Shown piece after piece: positions 1 to 9,466 of a DNA stretch of 64,000 nucleotides. A model generated the notes under the pieces. The model was not told where the DNA came from and did not search any database. It saw only the letters and a list, made by a program, of their open reading frames with translations. The position numbers and the translations under genes were made by a program. Source of the stretch: Streptomyces beijiangensis (GTDB taxonomy: Bacteria; Actinomycetota; Actinomycetes; Streptomycetales; Streptomycetaceae). The DNA is taken from the NCBI RefSeq assembly GCF_017315755.1, contig NZ_JAFLRJ010000007.1, positions 1 through 64,000 on the forward strand. The letters are read 5' to 3'. How positions within the stretch are numbered: position 1 is the first letter of the stretch; every line of letters begins with the position of its first letter.

Positions 1-436
1 CGCCGTCGGGGAAGAGCTCGTGCGGGAGTTGGACGTAACGGCCGGTATAGCTGAGGTCGGTGTTGTAGAGGGCCAGCAGTGGGTGCTGGTAGTTCTTGCC
101 GTCCTCCAGCGGGGCGATGATCCGGCCGTCCGCGTAGTCGATGTCGCCGATGTGGTCGGTTCCGTACTGGCTGCTGAGGGCGGCTGGGATCGCGAAGGGG
201 TTCGAGGAGGTCTGATGGTCGCCGGAGACCGTCGTTCTGACCAGGCTGTAAGTGCCGGAGTAGTAGAAGGACGTGTTGTCCGTCGCGATGCCCTGGCCGC
301 GCGTGAGCGCGGTGAGAGCCGTCCACCGCTGGTAGTCGGGGGTGCGCGACCAGCCGGCGGCGCTCGCCGACTGCGGCAGCAGGGCGAGCGCGACGGCCAG
401 TCCGGTGCAGGTGAGCGCCGTGCGTGTGCGGTTCAT
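1..436 (-). CDS. Secreted protein, 3' end beyond window (partial)
   Basis: Reading the minus strand from 436 gives an open frame that runs off the left edge (145 codons visible). The first ~27 residues form a Sec signal peptide: MNRTRTA, a hydrophobic core, then an SASA-A cleavage region. The mature part is rich in Tyr, Asp and Gly (TDNTSFYYSG, HIGDIDYADGR, LLALYNTDLSYTG), a spacing that could fit beta-propeller blades; I do not recognise the family. An in-frame ATG at 451 is possible, but a GAGA-type ribosome site lies better for 436. The gene follows the phosphatase gene by 22 bp in the same direction and is probably its operon partner. Confidence 0.7.
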   Translation of the reverse strand, partial: MNRTRTALTCTGLAVALALLPQSASAAGWSRTPDYQRWTALTALTRGQGIATDNTSFYYSGTYSLVRTTVSGDHQTSSNPFAIPAALSSQYGTDHIGDIDYADGRIIAPLEDGKNYQHPLLALYNTDLSYTGRYVQLPHELFPDG

Positions 437-458
437 CGACTCGGGTCTCATTCCGCTG

Positions 459-1541
459 TCAGCCGAGCAGCTTGGCGCGCAGGGATGCGATCGTGGTGTC
501 GTCGAGCTTGAGGCCCTTGCGCAGATACGCGTCGAAGCTGCCGTACAGATGGTCGACCTCGGCGAAGGCGGCCCGCAGCCAGGACAGTTCCACTGCCTTC
601 GCGTCTCCCGTGTACGTGTTGCTGGCGAGGAAGTCCGCCTCTACGGTGGCGCGCGGGACGCCAAGGAGCGTGAGCAGTACGGCGGTGCTCCAGCCGGTGC
701 GGTCCTTGCCCGCGGAGCAGTGGTAGACCGTGGCGCCCTCATTGGTGGCCACAGCGGTCAGCAGGTCGTGGAAGGCGTAGTCGGCGCCCTTGAAATTGAC
801 CATGAACGGGTAGCCGATGGACTGGCCGAGGTCGGAGGAGCCCGAGAAGAGCCCGGCGGCCAGTGCGGCGGCGAGGGTGATCAGGGCCGGGTCGTGGAAG
901 CCGATGCCGTGGCTGAGCGAGACGACGTCCGCCACCTGGTAGCGGATGCCGGGCGGGAGCGCGTCCGGATCCTCTTTGCGCTCCGAGGCGTTCCGTAGAT
1001 CGACGTCGAGGGTGAGGTGCTGGGAGAGGAGCTTCTGCTGCTCGGCCGGGGTGAGCGAGGAGAGTTTGTTGGAGCGGTAGACCAGGCCCGTACGGACCCA
1101 GTGGCCGTCGGTCGTGCGATAGCCCCCGATGTCACGGAAGTTGCGTGCCGACGTGATGGACAGGGACCGTTCCGCGATGACGAGCGGTGTGCCGCTGTCG
1201 GGGGTGAGGCGGAAGTACCAGCGCTCGGCGGCGGGCAGCGTACCCGCGGGGACTGCGAGAGAGCCGGAACCGGCCGAGGTGCCGACGACCGTGCCGCCGG
1301 CGGCCGTCGGGTCGGTGACGGCCGTGACCGTCACCGACGCGCTGGGGGACGACCAGGAGAGGGTGTAGCCGCCGTCGGGGGCGAGGTGGGCCTCGGCCGC
1401 GGTGAAGGGCGCGGGAGCGGTGGCCAGGGCCGCGGCGGCAGCGGGCGGCGCCGCGGCGGCCGGGGATGCCAGGACGGGACCGGCGCCGATGAGCAGGGCC
1501 GTGGCGATCGCGGCACCGGTCAGCTTCCGTTGCGTACGCAT
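459..1541 (-). CDS. Secreted protein-tyrosine phosphatase
   Basis: 360 aa. A signal peptide (MRTQRKLTGAAIATALL, cleavage near ASPAAA) is followed by an Ig-like N-terminal region (~35-130). A tyrosine/dual-specificity phosphatase domain of the Y_phosphatase3 type follows, beginning at the family motif ARNFRDIGGY. The P-loop HCSAGKDRTG fits HCx5R, with Cys as nucleophile and Arg binding phosphate. Export implies action on extracellular phosphate esters or phosphoproteins. The start at 1541 has GGAGG nine bases upstream; a longer frame to 1601 would run into the preceding gene. It lies 16 bp after the esterase gene, consistent with one minus-strand transcript of exported hydrolases. Confidence 0.9.
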   Translation of the reverse strand: MRTQRKLTGAAIATALLIGAGPVLASPAAAAPPAAAAALATAPAPFTAAEAHLAPDGGYTLSWSSPSASVTVTAVTDPTAAGGTVVGTSAGSGSLAVPAGTLPAAERWYFRLTPDSGTPLVIAERSLSITSARNFRDIGGYRTTDGHWVRTGLVYRSNKLSSLTPAEQQKLLSQHLTLDVDLRNASERKEDPDALPPGIRYQVADVVSLSHGIGFHDPALITLAAALAAGLFSGSSDLGQSIGYPFMVNFKGADYAFHDLLTAVATNEGATVYHCSAGKDRTGWSTAVLLTLLGVPRATVEADFLASNTYTGDAKAVELSWLRAAFAEVDHLYGSFDAYLRKGLKLDDTTIASLRAKLLG

Positions 1542-1557
1542 GAAGGTGTTCCTCCGG

Positions 1558-3549
1558 TCAGGGCGTGGGGGCGGCGGTGCAGGGGAGTGTGCCGCAGACA
1601 TCTATGACCTGCCCGGTGGTCAGGAAGGTGGCCTTCTGCTGTCGCGCGGCTGACGAGTTGCGGGGATCCGAGTGCGGGTCGTGCCCGTAAGCGGGTTCCG
1701 TGGGCGGGGTGTTGGTGACCGGCGGGCTCGGCGTGCCGCTGTCCCAGACCACCAGAGCGGAACCCTGATAGGGGAGTTGGGACGTGGTGACGGGGCGGAT
1801 TCCCCAGTACGGGGTCCGGTCGGGGCTGCGGCCGGGCGTGAGTGCGGGGCTGACGATCCGGGCGCCGATCGTGCGGGCCTCGGCCTCGGCGGCGGCATTG
1901 GCCACCTGGTGGTCGCCGTACGCGATGTGCATCAGCACCTGGTGGCGGTCGGTGAGCTGAGCCGCGTAACCATTGGTCTCGCCCCGGTCCCAGACCATCT
2001 GGAACAGTTGCAGGACGACCTGCTGCCGGAGCTTGTCCGGGTAGGCGCCGTCCAGGACCTGCTGGAACGGTGCGAAGTCGGCGCTGCGGTTGAGGAGGAG
2101 GCCGTAGTTCATGCCGGTGACGCCGAGGACCCCGCGCCTGATGTCCTTCGACGCGGCGACGAGTGCGCCGCCGAGGATGCCGCCCTGGCTGTTCCCGTCG
2201 TACGAGAGCCCGTGAGCGGTGTCGAGCAGGGGGCGCCCCTCGGGCGTGCGGAACGCGGCGTCGGCGGTCAGTCCGTGGGGGTGGATCAGGTCGCGGCCGA
2301 GGAACAGGGCGTTCAGCATGCCCTGTTCGGAGCGTTCGGGGACGGTGGGGAAGCGGCTCAGGTCGGCCAGGGCGCCGAGGACGACGGGGATGTCCTCCTG
2401 GGCCATGCCGATCCAGTCGGTCGCGCAGAACGTGAAGTTGTGCTCGGCGGCCATCGCCTTGACGTTGCCCGCGCCGACTTCGTTACGGCTGCCGAGCAGT
2501 CCGTGCCCGTACAGCGAGGGGCGGGACGGCGAGGTGAAGGCGGAGCGGGGTATCTCGCAGCGGAAAAAGGCGAGTTGGGTGTTGCCGGGGAGACTGCGGG
2601 GCCGGCCGTCCCGGCCGCGGAGGAGTGTGGACCCGGGGAGTCCGCCGGGCAGTGAGAGGTAGCTGGGGACGGTGACCTGGCCGGAGACCTCACGGGCGAT
2701 GCGCGGATCCTGGGCGGCGGTGAAGTCCTTCACCTCGGTGACCTTGAACTCCGGTGCTGCGGAGCCGAGTCGGCGGAAGGCGTCGTCCCGGAGGGAGAAG
2801 AGGTCACCGGTGAGGCCGCGGTCGCTGGCCACCGTGAAGTCCCAGGCGAGATAGAGCGATTTACTGCCGACACCGGAGTGCTTCAACGCGCCTAGTACGG
2901 GGGTCAGTTCGCGCTGGCGCTCGTACAGCGGGTGCGTACGGGGGAGCCGGTGGCCTGCCGCCGTCGCGAAGGCCTCCGGGGCGGTGAGCGTACGGCCGTC
3001 GGAGTCCTTGAGGGAGCGCAGGGCGACCAGATAGCGGTGGCCCTCGCGGAAGTTGCGCGCCGGGTGGATGAGCAGTGCCCGGCGGTCGGGCCGGGTGGCG
3101 TTGGAGTCCGGTTCCGCCCAGTACGGCCACCGCTCGCCCGTCGCGGCATCCGTCAGGACGATGGGGGCGTCGGCGGCCAGGGAGCGTCCGATGTCGGTCA
3201 GCGGTGCCGCTCCGGTGGCAGTCAGGTCGAGCCCCGGCACCTGCACGATCAGCGCGGACCCCGGCGAGAAACCGTCGGACCGGTTCCAGGCGGTGGGATC
3301 CGCGGGGACGCCCGCGGCGTTCCGGGGGAGCGTGGCAGGGGTGAAGGCGACCCGGCGCCCGGTGGGCGTGGAGGGGTCCGCGCGGGTGAACCAGTCGTTG
3401 GGGAACGGCAGCAGGCACTCGGCCGGGGCCAGCGGATCGCAGCCCCGAACCGCTGCGGGCGGGCCGACGGCCTGGGACGCGGTGGGCGACAGAAGTGCGG
3501 CGGCGGCGCCGAGCGCCGCCGCCGGCACGGTGAGGAGACGGAAGCGCAT
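1558..3549 (-). CDS. Secreted serine esterase/lipase-like protein
   Basis: 663 aa. The signal peptide is MRFRLLTVPAAALGAAAAL with cleavage after ASQA. The mature N-terminus carries the block LLPFPNDWFTRADPSTPTGR and then WNRSDGFSPGSALIVQVPGL, seen in large exported alpha/beta hydrolases related to bacterial virulence-factor lipases. The serine elbow is GNSQGG, with an oxyanion-type GHGLLG block before it. The substrate is unknown; an ester or lipid is inferred. The longer frame to 3663 overlaps the SGNH gene and lacks a signal peptide at its start, so ATG 3549 was chosen although its ribosome site is weak (translational coupling likely). Confidence 0.8.
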   Translation of the reverse strand: MRFRLLTVPAAALGAAAALLSPTASQAVGPPAAVRGCDPLAPAECLLPFPNDWFTRADPSTPTGRRVAFTPATLPRNAAGVPADPTAWNRSDGFSPGSALIVQVPGLDLTATGAAPLTDIGRSLAADAPIVLTDAATGERWPYWAEPDSNATRPDRRALLIHPARNFREGHRYLVALRSLKDSDGRTLTAPEAFATAAGHRLPRTHPLYERQRELTPVLGALKHSGVGSKSLYLAWDFTVASDRGLTGDLFSLRDDAFRRLGSAAPEFKVTEVKDFTAAQDPRIAREVSGQVTVPSYLSLPGGLPGSTLLRGRDGRPRSLPGNTQLAFFRCEIPRSAFTSPSRPSLYGHGLLGSRNEVGAGNVKAMAAEHNFTFCATDWIGMAQEDIPVVLGALADLSRFPTVPERSEQGMLNALFLGRDLIHPHGLTADAAFRTPEGRPLLDTAHGLSYDGNSQGGILGGALVAASKDIRRGVLGVTGMNYGLLLNRSADFAPFQQVLDGAYPDKLRQQVVLQLFQMVWDRGETNGYAAQLTDRHQVLMHIAYGDHQVANAAAEAEARTIGARIVSPALTPGRSPDRTPYWGIRPVTTSQLPYQGSALVVWDSGTPSPPVTNTPPTEPAYGHDPHSDPRNSSAARQQKATFLTTGQVIDVCGTLPCTAAPTP

Positions 3550-3557
3550 GGGGGTCG

Positions 3558-4466
3558 TCAGCCACCGATCCGGGCGCCGACGAAGGTGGCGTACGCCTGC
3601 TCGCCCAGCGCGTTGGGGTGCAGCGGCGCGGCCGGCGCGGTCGGCAGGAAGCCTTCCAGCCACTTCACGCCCGGCACCTGACAGGCGTCATGACCCTTGC
3701 TCGGGGTGCGCACGTCGACGTACTCGGCGCCATGGGCGGACGCCTGGGCGGCGATCACCCCGTTCATCCGGTCGACGCTTCCCTGCAGCCAGTCGGCGTC
3801 ACTGCCGAGCACCGGCACCACGGGCCAGCAGCCGCCCCGCTTGATGTACTCCCCGTACCCCGTGACCAGCACCCGGGCCTGCGGGGAGCGCTGGTGGATC
3901 GTGTCCAGTACGACGGCGAGCTTCGGCCCCAGCGCATCGATGCGCAGCGCCTCCTGGTCGACCCCGTCCTTGATGTACGCGTCCTTGCAGTGGGCGCCGA
4001 GAGGGTTGAGCTGCAGACAGTCCTGCGCGACCCCCACCAGTCCGGCGTCATTGCCGCCGATGGTGAGCGTGACCAGGGTGGTGTCGGCGCTGAGCGCGTC
4101 GAACTGGGGCGGTGCGGTACCCGCGTCCACACCGAGCAGGGAGAGCTTCTGCGGCTGGGTCATGTCCCCGGTGTCCGCGCCGCTGCAGGTCACGTCGCGG
4201 AACGCGTCGACCTTCAGCCGGGCGGCCAGCAGATGCGCGTAATTGCGGGTGGAGCGCCCGCAGGCGAGCGGCCCGGTGATCGGCGGTACCAGCGGGCCCG
4301 ATGCCATCGAGTCACCGAGCGCCACATAGACCTGCCGGCCCGCGTCGGCCGAGGCGGGCGACGCGCCGACGCCGAGGGAGGCGCCCGCCAGCGCCGCCAC
4401 CCCCAGCGCGGTCCGGACCAGGCGGCGGAATCTCGGGTAAGTCTCTTTGCTGTACGGAGAGTTCAC
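3558..4466 (-). CDS. Secreted SGNH/GDSL lipase-esterase
   Basis: 302 aa, starting at GTG 4466 behind GGGAG. A Tat/Sec-like leader (RRLVRTALGVAALAGAS) ends near SPASADA. SGNH blocks: GDSMASG (nucleophile Ser), TCSGADT, TIGGNDAG (Gly/Asn oxyanion) and LHPNALG (catalytic His). Many cysteines fit the disulfide-rich exported lipases of Streptomyces. It is the promoter-proximal gene of the four-gene exported hydrolase group and is divergent from a PucR-type regulator. The intergenic 4467-4577 holds an imperfect inverted repeat (4536-4559, CTGTTTAAC/GTAACGCAG) that could be that regulator's site; this is inference. Confidence 0.9.
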   Translation of the reverse strand: MNSPYSKETYPRFRRLVRTALGVAALAGASLGVGASPASADAGRQVYVALGDSMASGPLVPPITGPLACGRSTRNYAHLLAARLKVDAFRDVTCSGADTGDMTQPQKLSLLGVDAGTAPPQFDALSADTTLVTLTIGGNDAGLVGVAQDCLQLNPLGAHCKDAYIKDGVDQEALRIDALGPKLAVVLDTIHQRSPQARVLVTGYGEYIKRGGCWPVVPVLGSDADWLQGSVDRMNGVIAAQASAHGAEYVDVRTPSKGHDACQVPGVKWLEGFLPTAPAAPLHPNALGEQAYATFVGARIGG

Positions 4467-4577
4467 TGCGGCTCCCGGCTGCTGTCACTGCGGTGGTGGA
4501 CTGTGCCGACGGCCATCTTGCAGACTCGAGTGACGCTGTTTAACTGGTGGGTAACGCAGACTTCCCCGGGGGCCGTT

Positions 4578-5852
4578 GTGACGCGTGACAGAGAAACCGG
4601 TCCGCCAGGGGCCGGGACGCACCTGCGGATCGGCGGCCGGCCGGTCGGTCCGTACCTCAGGGCGAGAAGCCCCGCCCTGGCCCGCCAGGTCGTCGAACGG
4701 CTCCTCGCCGAACTGCCCGTGTACGCGGGGCTGCCGCGCGAGGAGGTCGCGGGCGACATCGCCGACATCGTCCAGCACAATCTGCGGCTCTTCGCGGACG
4801 TCGTCGAACACCGTCGCCCCGCAACCGACGCCGAGCTCGACCAGCAGCGCGACTCCGCCGCCCAGCGCGCCGAGGAGGGCGTGCCGCTGGACGCCATCCT
4901 CACCGCGTACCAGCTCGGCACGGCCATGTGCTGGGAGGAGATCTCCGCGGACGCCGGCCCCGGCGACCTCGCCGACGTACAGGCTGCCGTCGCCCACATC
5001 ATGGTCCTGCAAAGGCAGTTGACCTCGGCGGTGAGCGCCGCCTACCTGGAGGCCAGACAGATCCTCGACAGCCAGGAGCACGGCGGCCGGCACGCCCTGC
5101 TGGCGGCGCTGCTCACGGGCGATGGGCCCGGCCTGCTACGGGCCGGACCGCGCCCCGCTGCCCTCTATGCCGCCTTCACCTTCGCCTTCGGCGCGCATCC
5201 CGACGAGACGGAGCCGGGCCCGGGATCGCGTATCGCCACCCGCCGCAAGATCAGACGCGTGAGGGCGGCTCTCGACCGGTACGCGGGAGAGCCCGCCCTC
5301 ACCGCGCTCGACGGCGAGGGCGGCACGGTACTACTGCCGGTGGCCGCAACGCCACCCTGGGACGAATTGTGCGCCCTCGTCGAAGGGGCCGCCGGATCGG
5401 CCGCCGTGCCGGTCACGGCGGCGGCCGACGTGGTCGAGCCCGCCGCCGTACCCGATGCGGTGGCGCGCACCGCGGAGATCGTGGCGGTCGTACGGTCGAC
5501 AGGGCGCGGCCCGGGTCTCTACCGGCTCACGGACGTGCTCCTCGACTACCAGCTGAGCAGGCCGAGCGCGGCACGCGACGGGCTCGCGAAACTGCTCGGC
5601 CCGCTGGAGTGCAAGCCGGAACTGCTGCACACCCTGGAGACGTTCCTCGGCTGCGGACTCGACCGCAGGACGGCGGCGGCCGTCCTGCACATCCACCCGA
5701 ACACGGTCGACTACCGCATCCGGCGCATCGCCGGGCTCACCGGCCTCTCACCCGCCCGTCCAGCCGACCTCCAGCACCTCAACGCGGCGCTCGTGGCGCG
5801 GCGTTCACTCACGGGCGGGCCCCAGGAGGCATCGAGGCCGGGCACTTCCTAG
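4578..5852 (+). CDS. PucR-type (CdaR-like) helix-turn-helix regulator
   Basis: 424 aa. The central part is a helical sensor-like region. The C-terminal ~70 residues are the PucR/CdaR DNA-binding domain: HTLETFLGCGLDRRTAAAVL, then HIHPNTVDYRIRRI. This family controls catabolic genes, often beside lipase or purine genes; here it is divergent from the exported lipase gene and is the obvious candidate regulator. The GTG at 4578 was chosen because the frame before it overlaps the SGNH gene. The stop overlaps the convergent PLC-domain gene by 4 bp. Confidence 0.85.
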   Translation: MTRDRETGPPGAGTHLRIGGRPVGPYLRARSPALARQVVERLLAELPVYAGLPREEVAGDIADIVQHNLRLFADVVEHRRPATDAELDQQRDSAAQRAEEGVPLDAILTAYQLGTAMCWEEISADAGPGDLADVQAAVAHIMVLQRQLTSAVSAAYLEARQILDSQEHGGRHALLAALLTGDGPGLLRAGPRPAALYAAFTFAFGAHPDETEPGPGSRIATRRKIRRVRAALDRYAGEPALTALDGEGGTVLLPVAATPPWDELCALVEGAAGSAAVPVTAAADVVEPAAVPDAVARTAEIVAVVRSTGRGPGLYRLTDVLLDYQLSRPSAARDGLAKLLGPLECKPELLHTLETFLGCGLDRRTAAAVLHIHPNTVDYRIRRIAGLTGLSPARPADLQHLNAALVARRSLTGGPQEASRPGTS

Positions 5853-8032
5853 CCGCGCTCGGCGTTCAGCGCGTCCACCGCGCCCCGGGTGTCGCCGATG
5901 GTGGCGTAGTCGACGGCAACGAAGTTCACCGGCCTGCCGCGCTCCCGCTCACAGGCGTGGGCGCGCTCCAGCACCTGCGCCCGCGTGTTGATCTTCCCGG
6001 CGTCCAGCCTGCTGCCGCCCGCGACCGTGATGAAGTGGTTGAGCAGGAAGAGCCGCTTGCCGGTGCCCCCGCGGTGCGGGACACAGCTCAGCTCCGCCGG
6101 GCTCTGGAAGGAGAAGGGGGTCTCCATCCCGTAGCGGTAGAAGTTGCGGTACCAGGGCGCGGGCCCGTCCGCCCGCTCCGCGAAGACCACCAACCGCTTT
6201 CCGCTGTCGATCATCTTGCCCAGCGTGGGCCAGGGGCGGTCGGGGTCCTCGTCGGGTACGTACAGCAGATCCTTCAGCCCGGCCTGCTCGAAGGCGCTCG
6301 CGGTCTCCTCGCCACTGATGTCGTCCTGGACGATCAGCGTCAGGATCTCCGAGGGGTGTCCGCGCAGCCAGCTCCCGATCTGCTCCAGTGCCGGTACGAG
6401 AGGGACCGCACCGGCGCGGCAGACGGCGTGGCACAGCCAGGTCCCCTCGCGCGGCGGGTTGAACCGGTTGACGGCTGCCGCGATCTGGCGCTGCTGCTCC
6501 GGCGGAAGGTCCGAGGCACGGAGGCGTTCCGTCACCTCCGCCGGGCTCTCCCAGTGGTAGGTGTCGATCTGGAGGGCGCGCACCCCGTCGTTCAACTGGC
6601 CGACGATCAGCGGGTCCTGCAGGGGACCGATGAACTTGTCTGCGGTCGTCGACATCGCATTGTGGGAGGTGACCTGGGCGAGTTCGTCGTACGGAAGGTC
6701 GCACAGCCTGCTGCTGCCCTGGCAGATGCGCTGCCCCTGCCCGGCGAAGGCGAGAGGGACCAGGACGATCCCGGCCAGGGCGAACGCCGTCGCGCCCAGC
6801 GCTGCCCAGGCCGGCCGGCGCGGAGCGGCACCGAGCGCGTCCCGCGCGCGCAGCACCCCGGCGAGGGCGACGAGCACGGCCCCCGCCGCCACCGGGACCA
6901 GAGCGGTCAGCAGCGCGACGGTCACCACGCGGTCGACCGCGCTCCGCTGTACGTCGTCGACCAGCCGGGCGACCGAGCCGGGCCACGAAGCCGCGGGCTC
7001 GACCACCGACCCGCCCGTCGTCCACCGGGCGACCGCGATGACGATCGCGAAGAGCAGCCCGCCCGCCGCGATCGTCCAGCCGAGCAGCATCACCCGGCGC
7101 GAGCGCGACGAGGGCCCGGTCAGCCAGAGCGCCGCCAGGGCCGCGAGCCCCAGTGCGGCGGCGACAGGCTCCACCACGCCCAGCGCGAGCCGGGTGGCGG
7201 ACCGCACCTGGTGCACCGTCGCCAGAGCCCCTTGCGAGGTGTCGAGGTCCGCTGTGATGTTCCAGGTGCCGCCGTCGGCCGCCTGCCGCAGCTGCGCGGC
7301 CGCGTCCTGCGTACGGCCGGAGAAGGCGGCGGGGCCGACGGCGGCCAGCGCCGTGCCCACGTCCCCGCTCCTGAGCGCCACCTCGACCTCGGGGCGCAGC
7401 GCCGCACGGTCCGACTGCGGTACGACTCTCAGCAGCGCGTCCGTCGCCGTCGCCGCCTCGTCGGGCGACAGGGCGAGCCTGGGCAGACCGGCGGGCGGGC
7501 GGCCGGCGACGACATCGCGTGCGGCCGCGTTGATCCCGTCGAGGAAGGCCGGGAAGTCGGGTTCGGTGCTCTGCTGCACCGAGGCGATCAGATCGCCGAA
7601 GTAGATCTGTGCGAGGGTTCCGACGTTCGCGCTCAGACGGCGGACGTCGACGGTCAGCCGCAGGGTGCTGTGCTCCCCCCTGAGGTAGCCGATCACCTCG
7701 GAGATCTGCTGGTCGACGAGGGCCCGCAGGGTCTCCGGCGGCAGCACGATCTTGAGGTTGGACGTGAGGATCGCCTCGGGGACGGGCAGCTGCCCCAGGA
7801 GGTTCCGGGTCACCGGTGTGATCTGCGGATCGACGAGGACCTGGTCGTACACCCGGTTCCAGGCGTGTTCGTCGTCGAGCGCGGTCCGGTAGAAACCGGC
7901 GCTGAGTACGGTGCTGCGCGCGGTGGCGGCCCCGGCCACGGCGACGATGCACAGCACGGCGAGCACGCACAGGGCCGGGCGGAGCATCCTCGAGGCAGAG
8001 GCGGGCAGGCCCATGCATTCATGCTGGGCCAC
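5849..8032 (-). CDS. Membrane protein with C-terminal PI-PLC-like phosphodiesterase domain
   Basis: 727 aa. An N-terminal membrane anchor (PALCVLAVLCIVAVAGAATA) precedes a ~250-residue probably extracytoplasmic region. A cluster of hydrophobic helices follows (~300-430, e.g. VMLLGWTIAAGGLLFAIVIA). The C-terminal ~290 residues are PLC-like: VTSHNAMSTTADKF near 450-465 supplies the first catalytic-type His, followed by ALQIDTYHWE and ILTLIVQDDIS. By family knowledge such TIM barrels cleave phosphodiesters such as glycerophosphoinositides; the real substrate is unknown. GTG 8032 and ATG 8014 are both possible starts and neither has a good ribosome site. Confidence 0.8.
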   Translation of the reverse strand: MAQHECMGLPASASRMLRPALCVLAVLCIVAVAGAATARSTVLSAGFYRTALDDEHAWNRVYDQVLVDPQITPVTRNLLGQLPVPEAILTSNLKIVLPPETLRALVDQQISEVIGYLRGEHSTLRLTVDVRRLSANVGTLAQIYFGDLIASVQQSTEPDFPAFLDGINAAARDVVAGRPPAGLPRLALSPDEAATATDALLRVVPQSDRAALRPEVEVALRSGDVGTALAAVGPAAFSGRTQDAAAQLRQAADGGTWNITADLDTSQGALATVHQVRSATRLALGVVEPVAAALGLAALAALWLTGPSSRSRRVMLLGWTIAAGGLLFAIVIAVARWTTGGSVVEPAASWPGSVARLVDDVQRSAVDRVVTVALLTALVPVAAGAVLVALAGVLRARDALGAAPRRPAWAALGATAFALAGIVLVPLAFAGQGQRICQGSSRLCDLPYDELAQVTSHNAMSTTADKFIGPLQDPLIVGQLNDGVRALQIDTYHWESPAEVTERLRASDLPPEQQRQIAAAVNRFNPPREGTWLCHAVCRAGAVPLVPALEQIGSWLRGHPSEILTLIVQDDISGEETASAFEQAGLKDLLYVPDEDPDRPWPTLGKMIDSGKRLVVFAERADGPAPWYRNFYRYGMETPFSFQSPAELSCVPHRGGTGKRLFLLNHFITVAGGSRLDAGKINTRAQVLERAHACERERGRPVNFVAVDYATIGDTRGAVDALNAERG

Positions 8033-8094
8033 CGGTGACGCGGCGGCGACCCGGGACGAGGCGCATCCGACGATTTCATGCCTACGATGACGAA

Positions 8095-9357
8095 ATGGTG
8101 ACGTACCGCCCCACGCCCGGAGTGGTGACCGACGCCCTGGCGGAGCTCCTTGAGCGGTTCGCTCCTCTGCGTGAGGGCAGCCTTGCCGACTACATCCCCC
8201 AGCTGGCCCTGGCCGACCCGGACGACTTCGGGATCGCGCTGGTGAGCATGGAGGGCCACTGCTACCAGGCGGGCAGGGCGGACGTCCCGTTCACCGTGCA
8301 GTCGGTGTCCAAGCCCTTCGTCTACGCGCTCGCGCTCTCCCGGCTCGGCCTCGAAGAGGTGACCAGGTGGGTCGGTACGGAGCCGAGCGGCGACGTGTTC
8401 AACGCCATCAGCCTGGAGCCGCGTACCGGCAGACCCGCGAACGCGATGATCAACGCGGGGGCGATCGCCACCACGGCACTGGTGCCCGGGACCACTCCGG
8501 AGGAGCGGTTCGGGCACATTCTGGACTGCCTGAGCCGGTTCGCGGGACGCTGCCTGGACGTCGACGAGGACGTGTACGCGTCGGAGGCGCGGACCGGGGA
8601 CCGCAATCGCGCCCTGGCCTTCCTGCTGAGCAGTGCGGGCACGCTGCCCGGCGACCCGTCCGAGGCGGTGGACACCTACTTCCGGCAGTGCTCGGTACGG
8701 GTGACCGCGGCCGATCTCGCCGTGATGACGGCGACGCTGGCCAACAGTGGCGTCAACCCGGTGACCGGCGAGACGGTGGTGTCGGAGGAGGTCGCGGTGC
8801 AGGTGCTCGCCGTGATGGCGTCGTGCGGGATGTACGACGCCTCAGGGGACTGGCTGCTGCGGGTGGGGCTGCCGGCGAAGAGCGGGGTCTCCGGCGGCCT
8901 GGTCGCGGCCGGCCCGGCCCGGTTCGGCATCGCCGTCTTCAGCCCGCCGCTCGATGTGCACGGCAACTCGGTGCGCGGTGTGGCGGCGCTGCGGGATCTC
9001 TCCGAGCGGTTCGGTCTGCACCTCATGCGCCGCCCGGTGCAGCTCGCCCCGACCGTCGCCCCGACCGTCGTGCCGGGCACAGGGCCCGCGGACGAGGAAG
9101 TGCGCCTGGCCGCCAGGGGATTCCTGGATTTCACCGCCGCGGAGCGCCTGCTCCACGGACTGGCCCACGGCGGTCCGGAGTCCGGCGGCCGGGTGGTGCT
9201 CGACCTGACGGACGCGACCGGAGTCGATCCGTTCGCGGCGCGGCTGCTGCGGGCGGCACTGGCGCGGCTGGAGGGGAGCGGGCGGCGTACGAGTGTGGTC
9301 GGCGGTGAGGCGCTCGCCCGCGATGCGGGACCCGGATCTGCCGGATTTTCCGGATGA
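8095..9357 (+). CDS. glsA: Glutaminase fused to a STAS domain
   Basis: 420 aa. Residues ~1-305 are a serine-dependent glutaminase (glutamine to glutamate plus ammonia) of the beta-lactamase/DD-peptidase fold: FTVQSVSKPF (S-x-x-K nucleophile block), NAMINAGAIA, and the KSGVSGG triad-like motif. A linker rich in Pro/Thr leads to a STAS domain (~315-420: VRLAARGFLDFTAAERLLHG, VVLDLTDATGVDPFAARLLR), the anti-sigma-antagonist fold. Such fusions occur in actinobacteria and may add an interaction or regulatory module. A longer frame begins at 8035, but the conserved start is ATG 8095. It is divergent from the PLC-domain gene. Confidence 0.9.
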   Translation: MVTYRPTPGVVTDALAELLERFAPLREGSLADYIPQLALADPDDFGIALVSMEGHCYQAGRADVPFTVQSVSKPFVYALALSRLGLEEVTRWVGTEPSGDVFNAISLEPRTGRPANAMINAGAIATTALVPGTTPEERFGHILDCLSRFAGRCLDVDEDVYASEARTGDRNRALAFLLSSAGTLPGDPSEAVDTYFRQCSVRVTAADLAVMTATLANSGVNPVTGETVVSEEVAVQVLAVMASCGMYDASGDWLLRVGLPAKSGVSGGLVAAGPARFGIAVFSPPLDVHGNSVRGVAALRDLSERFGLHLMRRPVQLAPTVAPTVVPGTGPADEEVRLAARGFLDFTAAERLLHGLAHGGPESGGRVVLDLTDATGVDPFAARLLRAALARLEGSGRRTSVVGGEALARDAGPGSAGFSG

Positions 9358-9466
9358 TTCATATGTAATGCGGCATAACGAGTCAACTTTCGTGGCGTGA
9401 GTCTGCCGTCGCCGCCCGAGTGCGGTCTACCGTGGGACTTCCTGTCCTGGGGAGAGTGGTGGCAGC

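Noticed and set aside
4928-8038. Very long plus-strand open frame (1036 codons)
   Set aside because: Arg/Gly/Pro-rich antisense shadow of the PucR and PLC-domain genes; no domains, start site or codon bias.
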